Assembly: GCA_947683425.1 (NCBI GenBank)
Contig: CANTUQ010000020.1
Coordinates: 4,199,501 to 4,263,500, forward strand
DNA: 64,000 bases
Reading direction: 5' to 3'
Source: Excoecaria cochinchinensis
Taxonomy: Eukaryota > Streptophyta > Magnoliopsida > Malpighiales > Euphorbiaceae
Shown here piece by piece: positions 23,324-33,505 of this stretch. The position numbers and the translations under genes are program-made. Under the pieces are notes generated by a model, which saw nothing but the letters and a program-made list of their open reading frames with translations, had not been told where the DNA came from and ran no database searches. How positions within the stretch are numbered: position 1 is the first letter of the stretch; each line of letters starts with the position of its first letter.

Positions 23324-24160
23324 TTAGCCATGGAACCTTTTGAGTCTGTCGACGTTGATCGGTTCTTTGAATTCGTTCCCATCACTATCCGACAAGATTG
23401 CAGCTCCTTTGGACAGCAGCTTTTTAAGGATATACGGCCCCACCCAGGTTGGTCTGAATTTCCCTCTGATATCTGGTACGCCTGGCCTCATCTGCTTGAA
23501 CACCAAGTCTCCTTCTTTCAGCGGATGCTTTCTCACCTTTTTTTCGAAAGTCCTGGCCAATCTCTTCTGGTAAATCTGGTTATGATAATAAGCTTTCAAC
23601 CTACTCTCGCCCAGTAAGTTTAAGTGCTGTAGCCTCTGCCGCGCCCATTCGGCCTCCGGAACTTGGGCTTCCATGACCACCCTCAGTGATTTTAGCTCTA
23701 TCTCAACTGGCAATACTGCTTTCATTTCGTATACCAGGGAAAACGGTGTAGCGCCTGTAGATGTCGTTACCGTTGTTCTATATGCCCACAGGGCGAAAGG
23801 TAACTTTTCAGCCCAGTCTTTGTAGGTTTGGACCATCTTGGACAGGATCTTCTTCATATTTTTATTAGCAGCCTCTACTGCCCCATTCGCTTGTGGTCGG
23901 TAGGGAGAGGATTTATGATGTTCGACACTATACTTCTCACCCCGTTATCAGACACTATGTGATGAGGGAGGCCATATCTGCAGATCAGGTTCCTTTCTAT
24001 GAACTTGGCCATATCCCTTGCGTCAATCTTTTTGAAGGATTCCGCCTCTACCCATTTGGTAAAATAGTCAATTACGACTATGATATATCTGTGCCCATTG
24101 GATGCCGTAGGGCGAATCTCTCCAATGATATCTATCCCCCAAGCAGCGAATGGCTAAGGT
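23324..24160 (-). pseudogene. pol: Element A integrase core and C-terminal part
   Basis: Read leftwards: GIDIIGEIRP and VVIDYFTKWVEAESFKKI (first catalytic Asp), GLPHHIVSDNG (second Asp), SPYRPQANGAVEAANKN (catalytic Glu), then KLPFALWAYRTT, VEIELKSLRVV and the C-terminal FKQMRPGVPDIRGKFRPTWVGPYIL, ending RLKRFHG and a stop at 23324. Integrase inserts the cDNA copy and makes the 5-bp duplication. Defects: a TAG stop near 24154 and a short deletion of about a dozen codons after VSDNG, judged by comparison with element E. No chromodomain is seen, as expected for Tat. Confidence 0.85.
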
Positions 24161-25224
24161 AATGTCAGGTTATGTAGCTCTGATACTGGCAGGTGTCTCA
24201 AGTCTGTGTATTGTTGGCACAACTGGCATTGCTTAACATATTTCGAGCAGTCATTATCCATCACAAGCCAATAGAAGCCTTGCCTCATGATCATCTTAGC
24301 CAAGGTCAAACCATTCATGTGAGCCCCACAGACGCCTGCATGGGTTTCCTCCATCACTTTGCGGGCTTCTTTTTCATTCAAGCACCTGAGCTGAATCCCG
24401 TCTGACTGTCTTTTGTACAACACCCCTTCTAAGGATATGAATTGAGCAGAGAGTTTCCGGATCATCCTCTGGTCTTTCTCGGTAGCTTCCTCTGGAAACT
24501 CATTGTTTTCCAAGTAATTCATAATGTCGAAGTACCATGGTTTTCCATCCGCCACTTCTACTTCCATTACAGGCTTGATCTCGAAGCTGGGCTTCTCAGA
24601 ACTCGAAATTAGTATTGGCTTCATAGCTATCCCTTCAGGATTATCCCACATGGACACTAGGGTTGCCAACACATCAGCTAGACGATCCTCATCTCTCGAC
24701 ACGAAGTGGAAAGTGCAAGTTTCAAACTGTCCACATACCTCTCTCAAATATTCAACATAGGGTACCAGCCGCTCTTCTTTTACAGGCCACTCACCTCGGA
24801 TCTGGTTAATCACCAAGGATGAGTCACCAAAGACTTCTACATTCTTTGCCCCCAATGCAGCTAAAGCTTCCAACCCGAAAGTGCATGCTTTATACTCGGC
24901 TTCATTGTTGGTCGCTTTGTACCTCAGCTTCTTGGCTAGGGGGAGTTTCTCATTATCTGGGGTTGTCAAAATGATTCCCACTCCGGCCCCTCTATTATTC
25001 ACTGCCCCGTCGAAGTGTAATTGCCATCCTTGGATAGAAATCGCGACTATGCTTTCATTAGGAAAGGTGAACTCGGGGGTGTCTCCTTGAATAGGATGCT
25101 CAGCAAGAAATTCGGCTATGGCTCGCCCCTTAATAGTTTTGCGAGTGATGTATTGCACATCAAACTCCTGTAGCAAGAGCAGCCACCTCCCCATCTTACC
25201 AAGCAAAGATGGTGCTTCCTGCAA
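24154..25224 (-). pseudogene. pol: Element A second (archaeal-type) RNase H and integrase zinc finger
   Basis: The 356-residue frame starts just after RNase H (QEAPSLLGKMGRWLLLLQEF). The second RNase H is clear: HFDGAVNNRGAGVG (Asp), NNEAEYKACTFGLEAL (Glu), VFGDSSLVINQ (Asp) and RDEDRLADVLATL (Asp), a complete D-E-D-D set. This extra domain is a Tat-lineage hallmark. The C-terminal third has the integrase HHCC finger (HAGVCGAHMNG followed by CQLCQQ) and ends at LPVSELHNLTLP followed by a stop. This is the best-preserved part of element A. Confidence 0.9.
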
Positions 25225-25254
25225 ATATCTTAACGGATTCTACTTGGCCACTGG

Positions 25255-25941
25255 CTAAACTTTGTATGAGTGGAAGTAATGTCTCAATTTCTTTGATGCC
25301 CAAATCACTGCAAGGCAGATCTTCTCTACTTCAGCATATTTAATTTCATAAGCCAGGAACTTCTTGCTAAGGTAATAAATTGCAAATTCCACCCCAAATT
25401 CATCCTCTTGAGCCATCATGGTGCCCACATAACTGCCTTCTACTGCCAGATACAGGATAAGTGGTTTGATCGGTTGTGGCGGCCTTAGCACTGGCGGATT
25501 CAATAGGTATTCCCTGATGCTGTCAAAGGCTTTCCGGCAGTCTTCGTTCCAGACCACAGGTTGATTCTTTCTAAGCAGCTTAAAAATAGGCTCGCATATT
25601 GAAGTGAGCTTGGCAATAAATCGGCTGACATACTGCAGCTTGCCCAGGAAACTCCTTACATCCTTCTCTTTTTGCGGCACGGGCATCTCTCTGATGGCCT
25701 TCACCTTGCTCGGGTCAATTTCTATCCCCCTCTGGCTGACGACATGTCCCAATAGTTTTCCTGAAGTCACTCCGAAAATGCACTTCTTAGGGTTAAGACG
25801 CAGATTATACTTATCAATCCTGGTGAAGAACTTCTCTAAAGCTTCGAAGTGTCCCTCTCGAGTGGCCGATTTGACCATCATGTCATCGACATACACCTCT
25901 ACTTCTTTGTGGATCAGGTCGCTTAAGATCTTGGTCGCCAT
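25255..25941 (-). pseudogene. pol: Element A reverse transcriptase (C-terminal half) and RNase H
   Basis: The frame has the catalytic VYVDDMMVKS (YVDD at about 25882-25893), then LRLNPKKCIFGVTSGKLLGH and VRSFLGKLQYVSRFIAKL, then the connection and first RNase H (LILYLAVEGSYVGTMMAQ, IYYLSKKFLAYE, LAVIWASKKLRHYF). The first RNase H lacks the usual Asp of the YSDAS-type motif (YLAVEGS), so it may be catalytically dead, as reported for dual-RNase-H elements. A stop separates it from the preceding segment, and a stop near 25255 from the following one. Confidence 0.9.
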
Positions 25942-25944
25942 GCT

Positions 25945-26284
25945 CTAGTATGTGGCCCCTGCATTCTTCAGGCCGAAAGGCATGACTCGGTAGGCGTAGG
26001 TCCCCCACTCTGTGATGAAAGCGGTCTTAACCCGGTCAGCTATTTTATCCAGGATCTGGTTGTAGCCCATATAACCATCTCCAAAGTTGTACATCGCGCA
26101 ATTGGCGGCACTATCTATCAACACATCGATGTGGGGTAGTGGAAAATCATCTTTAGGGCAGGCCTTGTTCAGATCTCGATAATCCACACACACCTTGACT
26201 TTCCTGTTCTTCTTCGCTACAGGGACCACATTTGCCAACCATGTAGGATACTGTACTTCAACAAGGAACTTAGCCTCAATCTAC
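25945..26284 (-). pseudogene. pol: Element A reverse transcriptase, N-terminal part, cut by element B
   Basis: IEAKFLVEVQYPTWLANVV, then VCVDYRDLNKACPKDDFPLP and VMPFGLKNAGATY, are RT motifs of the Tat type (NKACPKDDFPLP). A TAG stop occurs near 25945. On the upstream side the frame is interrupted at 26284/26290 by element B and continues at 36000 with the matching TGTCG. Confidence 0.9.
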
Positions 26285-27224
26285 TGTCGTGTAACACCCC
26301 CTTCCCATATGTAGGCGATCCCATCCGAAAAGGAGTGAGATGCCGTATGAGTAAAGGTGCCACTAAGCAAGTACAAAGTATAACATACAATCATTCATAA
26401 CATACATTCAGAAAATACAGAATAATTAAAAACTTTACATGCAGAAAGCAAAAGCTGATCATGCATTACTATAATTAAACTATTACAATAATGTTCTGAT
26501 CAACTAGCTGAAACGAAATAATATTACATATCCAAAATATAGTTACAAAAGCGGAAGCTGATACAAAACTGATACATGAGAGTTCTATACAAAAAGAATC
26601 ATCACTGATACAAAAATAGCCCTACACTAAAAACTCTTCTGTGTTGGCTTGATGACGGCGACTCTCTCAAAGCAAAACTCCTTCCGCACCTGCACGGGTA
26701 AACACACCGTGCTAAGCGATATACGCTTAGTGGGGAAACACACATAAATTATGGACGGCCATTCACAATGGTCGTCAAAGCAGATCACATTCACAATGGC
26801 ATTATGCAAAGGTTATAACATAGTTGCTATAAGCATGTTCATATTTAAAAAAAAAACCAAACATTCAGTCTCTCAATAACCATATTCATTATAGAATAAT
26901 CCAACATGCATTTCATCATTAAACTCATTCAGATAATCCATTTCATAGCCAGATCAGATCAGAACAATTCAAATAAACATTTAAAGAACACCTGCTGACT
27001 CTAGATAGTGGATAACGAGTGTACAGACAGTACTTTCCGGGTACGAGCCGATTACAGACAGTACATTACGGGTACGAACCGATTAAACCATTTTACTTTA
27101 ACTTTCACAGATATTTCCAAAAGGGACCTTAAACAAGATCCAATACAGAAAAGGGTTCGCGAGGAACCAAACGGGGACCTGATCGGGGTCCAAACAGAAC
27201 TATGGGCTGCAGCAACAGACTCTA

Positions 27225-27238
27225 TTAGGCATGCCTAA
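27225..27238 (-). promoter_or_regulatory. TTAGGCATGCCTAA palindrome of LTR B (3' copy)
   Basis: A perfect 14-bp palindrome, followed (in LTR sense) by GCTGCAGC, a GATC-centred near-palindrome and two GTAC-type inverted repeats, then CTCGTTATCCACT. The 5' LTR copy lies at 34440-34453. Confidence 0.75.
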
Positions 27239-27476
27239 CTATCCACTGACTCGACTCTAGCAGGTTATGCGTTATTCAAATCACATTTCAGAGTACGAAA
27301 TATAATTCATCAGAAAATCATGGTATCACGCATATCGAAGCATTTAACAGAATGTCATGCATCAAACAATAGTAATATTCATTCAGGAGAAATACAAGTT
27401 CACTTTTGAGTTAAAAATTGGGAAATTTTGGAAAAACGGAAAAACGGGCTGAACGGAGAAACGGGTGAGGTTGGCT

Positions 27477-27845
27477 GGTCACGAGGCGTGACTGGCCTCC
27501 TCACTAGGCAGGTCACGCGACGTGACCGAGGGTCACGCGACGTGACTTGCGTGTTTCTCGCTGATCACGTTGCGTGATCTTCGCAAATCACGCAACACCC
27601 CTCGCATGTCACAGCGTGACTGAACGTCACGTCTCGTGACTTGCTACACTCAAGCAGATCACGTAGCGTGATCTCGCAGATCACGCACACCTCGCCTCGC
27701 AGGTCGCACGACATGACCGAGGATCACGTCGCGTGACTTGCTTACTCATCAGCTGGTCACGCGACTGGCTTCTCAGCAGGCAGGTCACGTCGTGACTGAG
27801 AGTCACGCGACGTGACTTGCCTTCCTTCGTAGCGAGTCACGCGAC
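27477..27845. repeat. Palindrome cluster in element B 3' LTR
   Basis: At least a dozen versions of GTCACGCGACGTGAC and GATCACGTTGCGTGATC, spaced by TTGC/CTCGC linkers. It sits in the same LTR region as the TGTCGCGAGCGCGACA clusters of D, G and C, but uses a different word. Confidence 0.85.
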
Positions 27846-28751
27846 AGAGAGAGTTTCTACAGTAATTCGATTTTCCCAGAATTTCCAGAATTTACAGAAC
27901 AACAATCTCAATCCCAATTTGATTTTAAACCATACAAACCTGTCTTTACCTTTAAGAAATCATCTCAAACAACATATAAACAACTCAAAACAGTATTCAG
28001 TCAAACCAATCAAGGATATTTGCATTCAAATTCTTCAAGAACATATAAACCCTAGAAATTTCCAGTAAACTCAAATTATGCAAATCACAAGCAATTATTC
28101 CCAAACCTGAATTCTAAGCCTCTATCACTTAGCTCCACTAGGACCAGCAACCTCTTTCCCCTTTGGATCACGTGGAGCCACAGCTAGAACACAAACACAG
28201 TAAATGACCATCAACATGCAACCCTAAATTAAAACTCAACCTAAAGAAGAAGATGAAGGTGTAAAGTGACAGTAAAACAAAGACAAGATATGCACTTACC
28301 AAGCTAGGGGATGCAAGAAGAGATTATCTTCACCAAATTAAACTAGAATCCACACCACAATGCTTAGAGTAGAGAAAATGGAGAAAAAGGAACAGAAGAA
28401 CCGTGAGAGAAAGAAGATAACGTGAATCTGTTATCTTCACTCCTTCCTTTCTTTTTTTTCTTTTTCTTTTCTTTACCCTAACTATGTGTCAAATTCCTAT
28501 TAGTGAAGCTAACCACTCACACCAATCTAAAATGCATTACACACACCCTAAGTAACCTCATTTAAATGCACCCTACAATGGTATATGTAAGTGCACACCA
28601 ATGCAACTCAATTAATTCTCACCTTAATACCATGTATGCACCCACATAATAATAAAACCCCCAAAATCATATATTTTACTAAAATACCCTTATGAAATGC
28701 TGAACACATGCGAATGCTTACACCTACAGACAGACAGACAGACAGACAGGC

Positions 28752-31259
28752 TCATTCTACTAGGGGGCAAATGGGGTGTGACAACTCTCCCCTACTAATA
28801 AGAATTTCGTCCTCGAAATTCTCACCTGAACTGAATAACTGTGGATACTGAGCTCTCATCGACTCCTCTGGTTCCCAAGTTGCTTCCTCGACTCCATGAT
28901 GGATCCACAACACTTTAACCAAAGGAATCTGCTTATTTCTCAACTGCCTAACCTCTCGGGCTAGAATAGCTCGCGGTTCCTCATCATAAGAGAAGTCTGG
29001 CTGAACCTGGATATCCTGAACTGACAGAACATGCGAAGGATCTGATCGGTACCGACGAAGCATCGAAACGTGAAACACATCATGTAACTTTGCTAACTCC
29101 ATCGGTAACGCCAATCTATAGGCTACAGGTCCCACCTTAGCCAAAATCTCATAAGGTCCAATGAAACGAGGACTCAGCTTACCCTTCTTTCCAAATCGAA
29201 GCACTCTCCTCCAAGGAGAAACTTTAAGGAAAACTTTGTCCCCGATCTCAAAATGCACATCTTTCCTTTTCAGATTGGCATAAGACTTCTGTCGATCCTT
29301 GGCTGCTTTCAAATTCCGCTGCACTACTCTGATCTTCTCTTCAGTATCTCTAACCAAGTCTGGTCCAATCATAGATCTCTCGGATAGCTCAGTCCAACAA
29401 ATCGGAGTCCTACACTGACGACCATACAAAGCCTCATATGGTGCCATACCAATACTCGACTGGAAACTGTTGTTGTAGGCAAACTCCATCAACGATACAT
29501 ATCTGTCCCAGCTACCCGGAAAATCCAATGCACAAGCTCTCATCATATCCTCCAGAATCTGAATAACTCGCTCTGACTGACCATCGGTCTGAGGATGAAA
29601 CGCTGTACTAAAGTTCAACCTAGTGCCCAAAGCTCTCTGTAACTCCTTCCAAAACTTGGAAGTAAACCTCGGATCTCGATCTGACACTATGGACAAGGGC
29701 ACACCATGCAACCGAACTATTTCATCCACATAGATACTGGCTAATCTGTCCATGGAGTAGTCCACTCTAACCGGCAGAAAGTGAGCTGATTTTGTAAGCC
29801 GATCCACAATAACCCAAACCGAATCATGCTTCCTCTGAGTCAAAGGCAAGCCAGAAACAAAGTCCATGGCGATGTCGTCCCATTTCCACTCAGGAATGGA
29901 TAAAGGCATAAGCAAACCTGAAGGTACCTGATGCTCGGCCTTTACCTGCTGACAAGTCAAGCACTTGGAAACAAAATCCACTATATCACGCTTCATACCG
30001 GACCACCAATAGAATTGCTTCATGTCTCTGTACATCTTCCCACTGCCCGGATGCATAGTAAAGACTGAACTATGCGCCTCACTCATAAGCTGACTCCTCA
30101 AATCCTCAGACTCTAGCACACATAAACGATCTCTGAACATAAGTACCTCATCCTGAACTGAGAACTCTGATGGCTTACCCGATCTAACCTCATGCACAAT
30201 CTGCTGAAGCCTCACATCATCTCTCTGAGCATCCACAATCTTCTGTTTTAAGGTAGGCCTCACACGCAGCTGGGCAAGCAAAGCCCCATCTGAACCAAAA
30301 CGCCATCTGAATCGCCTCAAGAACAAGGCTGAAACCGATTTCCGACTCAAAGCGTCGGCGACTACATTAGCCTTACCAGGATGGTAATCCACAATGCAGT
30401 CATAGTCCTTAAACAACTCAAGCCATCTGCGCTGTCTCATGTTCAACTCTTTCTGAGAAAGGAAGTACTTCAGACTCTTGTGGTCCGAGAAGATCCTACA
30501 CTTTTCCCCATACAAGTAGTGACGCCAAATCTTCAAAGCAAAGATTATAGCTGCCAACTCTAAATCATGCGTCGGATAGTTCTTCTCATGTGGCTTCAAC
30601 TGACGAGAAGCATAAGCCACTACTTTTCCTTCCTGCATCAGCACACATCCAAGACCAACTCCAGAAGCATCACTGTAAATGACAAACTCCTTACCCGAGA
30701 TGGGTTGAGTAAGGATAGGAGCCTCAACAAGCAACTGCTTTAACCGATCAAAACAAGACTGACACCTGTCTGACCACTCAAATCTAACTCCTTTCCTCAA
30801 CAATCTAGTCATAGGAGCAGCAATCACAGAAAATCCCTTAACGAACCGACGGTAGTAACCTGCTAAGCCGAGGAAACTCCTCACTTCCTGAACATTTCTA
30901 GGCGCTTTCCAATCAACTATCGCCTCAATCTTAGCTGGATCCACCTGGATACCTCTAGCTGAAACAATGTGACCCAAGAATGATACTTCTCGAAGCCAGA
31001 AGTCACACTTGCTAAGCTTAGCAAACAAATGATGCTCTCTCAACATCTGCAAAACCAATCTGAGATGCTCCTCATGCTCACTCTCATTCTTGGAATACAC
31101 CAAGATGTCATCAATGAACACTACTACAAATCGATCTAAGTATGGCCTAAACACACGATTCATCAGATCCATAAAAGCCGCTGGAGCATTTGTCAAACCA
31201 AACGGCATCACAAGAAACTCATAGTGGCCATACCTAGTCTGAAATGCAGTCTTAACCAC
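28752..31259 (-). CDS. pol: Element B pol: RT (rest), RNase H, integrase, chromodomain
   Basis: This 835-residue frame continues the RT after one TGA stop. Motifs in order: VMPFGLTNAPAAFMDLMN, VVVFIDDILVYS (catalytic FIDD, about residue 50), SFLGLAGYYRRFV, RNase H VIYSDASGVGLGCVLMQ (about 195), the integrase finger from HPGSGKMYRDM to CLTCQQ (about 395-435), the core with IAMDFVSGLP, IVSDRDPRFTS and HPQTDGQSERVIQ, GKLSPRFIGPYEI, and a chromodomain-like end (VLWIHHGVEEATWEPEE, about 770-800). Chromodomains bind histone marks and steer chromoviruses into heterochromatin. The stop codon lies inside the 3' LTR, so the polypurine tract is translated (LISRGEL). Confidence 0.95.
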   Translation of the reverse strand: MVKTAFQTRYGHYEFLVMPFGLTNAPAAFMDLMNRVFRPYLDRFVVVFIDDILVYSKNESEHEEHLRLVLQMLREHHLFAKLSKCDFWLREVSFLGHIVSARGIQVDPAKIEAIVDWKAPRNVQEVRSFLGLAGYYRRFVKGFSVIAAPMTRLLRKGVRFEWSDRCQSCFDRLKQLLVEAPILTQPISGKEFVIYSDASGVGLGCVLMQEGKVVAYASRQLKPHEKNYPTHDLELAAIIFALKIWRHYLYGEKCRIFSDHKSLKYFLSQKELNMRQRRWLELFKDYDCIVDYHPGKANVVADALSRKSVSALFLRRFRWRFGSDGALLAQLRVRPTLKQKIVDAQRDDVRLQQIVHEVRSGKPSEFSVQDEVLMFRDRLCVLESEDLRSQLMSEAHSSVFTMHPGSGKMYRDMKQFYWWSGMKRDIVDFVSKCLTCQQVKAEHQVPSGLLMPLSIPEWKWDDIAMDFVSGLPLTQRKHDSVWVIVDRLTKSAHFLPVRVDYSMDRLASIYVDEIVRLHGVPLSIVSDRDPRFTSKFWKELQRALGTRLNFSTAFHPQTDGQSERVIQILEDMMRACALDFPGSWDRYVSLMEFAYNNSFQSSIGMAPYEALYGRQCRTPICWTELSERSMIGPDLVRDTEEKIRVVQRNLKAAKDRQKSYANLKRKDVHFEIGDKVFLKVSPWRRVLRFGKKGKLSPRFIGPYEILAKVGPVAYRLALPMELAKLHDVFHVSMLRRYRSDPSHVLSVQDIQVQPDFSYDEEPRAILAREVRQLRNKQIPLVKVLWIHHGVEEATWEPEESMRAQYPQLFSSGENFEDEILISRGELSHPICPLVE
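28784..28797 (-). other. Polypurine tract of element B
   Basis: TAGTAGGGGAGAGT on the minus strand directly abuts the 3' LTR and is the expected plus-strand primer. It lies within the pol reading frame. Confidence 0.85.
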
Positions 31260-31295
31260 ATCTGCATCCTGAACACGAAGCTGGTAGTACCCTGA

Positions 31296-33383
31296 TCAAA
31301 GATCTATCTTGGAAAAGACACCCGCACCTCGAAGCTGATCAAATAAATCCTCAATCCTAGGCAAAGGATACTTGTTCTTCACTGTAACTTTATTAATCTG
31401 GCGGTAGTCAATACACATCCTCAGGGATCCATCTTTCTTCTTGACAAACAGAACTGGAGCTCCCCAAGGAGATATGCTAGGTCGAATAAACCCCTTATCC
31501 AATAACTCCTGTAGCTGAGATTTAAGTTCCCTCAACTCTACAGGAGCCATCCGATAAGGTGCTCTCGAAATAGGTGCAGTACCTGGCATAATCTCAATGG
31601 ACAACTCAACCTCTCTCTCAGGAGGCAAACCAGGCAACTCGCTCGGGAACACATCACTAAACTCCCGCACTACAGGGATGTCCTCAATCTGAACCTGATC
31701 TCTCTTGGAATCTAACACAACAGCTAGAAAAGCCTCACAACCTTTCCTGATGAATCTCTTGGCTTGAATCGCAGAAATAACATTATTCAACGAACTAGCA
31801 CCCAAACCTTTCAGAAACACAAGAGACTGACTTCTATCCAAAAGTACAACTGTCTTCCTATGGCAATCCACTACAGCCCGATGCTTTCCCAACCAGTCCA
31901 TACCCAGAATCAAGTCAAACTCTCTGAAGGGTAACTCAATCAGATCCGCTGGAAGCACAGCTCCCTCAACAACCAGAGGACAACTCCTAAAAACTCTACT
32001 CACACTGACACTATGCCCTAATGGACTGGTCACACAAATCTCATAATCTAACTGATCAACTGAATGCAATTTATCAACAATTCTATCCGTGCACAAATAT
32101 GAGTGTGTGGAACCAGGATCAATTAGAGCATACAACTCAGTGTCATGGAGTAGGAACTTACCAGCAATAACATCAGGCGCATCCTGCTCATCTCTGGCTC
32201 TCATAGCATAAGCTCTAACGGCAGCCTGGGGAGGACGCTCAACAGTCTCAGAAGTAGCTCCATCTCTATGCCGTCCACCTCGCCCTCTACCTCGACCTCT
32301 ACCTCGGGTAGCCTGAGAAGCATTCGAACCAACCCTACTAGCTCCTCCCTGAGGTCCTGAATCCTCAATCGACTGGGGACAACCAGCCACACGGTGCTCA
32401 GTGCTCCCACATCTGAAACATCCCCCAGTAAGCCACCTACACTCACCCCGGTGAGCCTTACTGCAATTCTCACAAATAGGTATGGCATCAGATTTACCTC
32501 CCCTACCAGAACCTAACACAGCTGCAGAACCCTGACGTCTACCTCTAGAAGCCGGACCAGATGCTGACTCATCCTGTGGGTTCCTCGATCTCTTACCCGC
32601 TGAAGATCCTCCATGAGAAGAACTCCTCCTCTGAGCTCGCTCTCTCAAGACAGTCTCTGATAACTCAGCTCTCACAGCAGCCTCAATAATCTGATAATAG
32701 CTAACCCCAGGTATACACATCAAGGCAATCAAAGCAATCTTTAATGACTCATTTAACCCAGCCTCGAAATGCTTGCATCTAAAGTCATCAGTCATAACTC
32801 CTCGTGGGGCATAGCGCGATAACCTGTTGAACTCTTTCTCATAATCCGCTACAGACATGGCCCTCTGTTTCAAACTCAAAAACTGCGCCCATCTCGCATC
32901 TCTATAAGTCTGAGTAATGTACTTCTTAATGAACTCACCCTCAAAGAACTCCCAGGTAATCGGATCCGGTAGCTGAGGATGCCTGCAAACCAACTCCCAC
33001 CACTCAAAAGCAGACCCCTGAAGAAGAGCTAATGCACACTCTGCCTGCTGGTCGGGAGGACACCGAATCTCTCTCAAAGCACGCTTCACTTTGTCTAACC
33101 ATCTCTCTGCGATCTCAGACTCATTCAAACCCGTACCATAGAAATCCTCAACTCCTGCCCTTCTCAAATTCTCCATAGGTGCTCTAGGAGCAGTCACTCT
33201 CTCCAAAACCCTAGCCATGTCCTGATGCAGTCTAAACATAGCCTCAAAGGGCATGGCTGCGGCCTCGGGCTGAACCCTAGCATGCTGAGCCGACACAGTA
33301 ACAGAAACAGACTGATCTACAGCTGGAGGATTCACACTCTCGGCGGATTCCTCACGCGCACCATGAGCAGAATTAGAAGCCAT
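31296..33383 (-). CDS. gag-pol: Element B gag, protease and RT N terminus
   Basis: The 695-residue frame starts MASNSAHGAREES. Gag core: LREIRCPPDQQAECALALL, FEGEFIKKYITQTYRDARW and FNRLSRYAPRGVMTDDF (about residues 105-200). An Arg/Ser/Gly linker leads to the zinc knuckle CFRCGSTEHRVAGC (about 320), then the protease LYALIDPGSTHSYL (about 425) and DLILGMDWLGKHRAVVDC. RT begins at ELPGLPPEREVEL and reaches MCIDYRQINKVTVKNKYPLP before a TGA stop right after KIDL. Element C keeps Arg there, so a CGA-to-TGA change is likely. Gag and pol share one frame, as usual for Tekay. Confidence 0.95.
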   Translation of the reverse strand: MASNSAHGAREESAESVNPPAVDQSVSVTVSAQHARVQPEAAAMPFEAMFRLHQDMARVLERVTAPRAPMENLRRAGVEDFYGTGLNESEIAERWLDKVKRALREIRCPPDQQAECALALLQGSAFEWWELVCRHPQLPDPITWEFFEGEFIKKYITQTYRDARWAQFLSLKQRAMSVADYEKEFNRLSRYAPRGVMTDDFRCKHFEAGLNESLKIALIALMCIPGVSYYQIIEAAVRAELSETVLRERAQRRSSSHGGSSAGKRSRNPQDESASGPASRGRRQGSAAVLGSGRGGKSDAIPICENCSKAHRGECRWLTGGCFRCGSTEHRVAGCPQSIEDSGPQGGASRVGSNASQATRGRGRGRGRGGRHRDGATSETVERPPQAAVRAYAMRARDEQDAPDVIAGKFLLHDTELYALIDPGSTHSYLCTDRIVDKLHSVDQLDYEICVTSPLGHSVSVSRVFRSCPLVVEGAVLPADLIELPFREFDLILGMDWLGKHRAVVDCHRKTVVLLDRSQSLVFLKGLGASSLNNVISAIQAKRFIRKGCEAFLAVVLDSKRDQVQIEDIPVVREFSDVFPSELPGLPPEREVELSIEIMPGTAPISRAPYRMAPVELRELKSQLQELLDKGFIRPSISPWGAPVLFVKKKDGSLRMCIDYRQINKVTVKNKYPLPRIEDLFDQLRGAGVFSKIDL

Positions 33384-33487
33384 CTAAACAAACAAGAAAC
33401 AACCGTATCAGCCAACACAGATCTAGACACATACACATCTAAGAAACTCAGAACAATCATAGCAACACCCAGAAACGCCTAAACCTA

Positions 33488-33500
33488 TGCTCTGATACCA
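33488..33500 (-). other. Primer-binding site of element B (tRNA-iMet)
   Basis: TGGTATCAGAGCA on the minus strand, five bases from the inner end of the 5' LTR. Confidence 0.95.
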
Positions 33501-33505
33501 CTAAC

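Larger units (their letters stand above)
26290..28783 (-). mobile_element. Element B 3' LTR
   Basis: On the + strand it begins TGTAACACCCCC and ends GGGGTGTGACA. It contains the stem-loop CTAAGCG-ATATA-CGCTTAG (26712-26730) preceded by a GCACGG/CCGTGC inverted repeat, the palindrome TTAGGCATGCCTAA (27225-27238), the GTCACGCGACGTGAC-type cluster (27477-27845) and a CAGA tetranucleotide run at about 28730-28750. Pol ends 32 bp inside this LTR. Confidence 0.95.
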
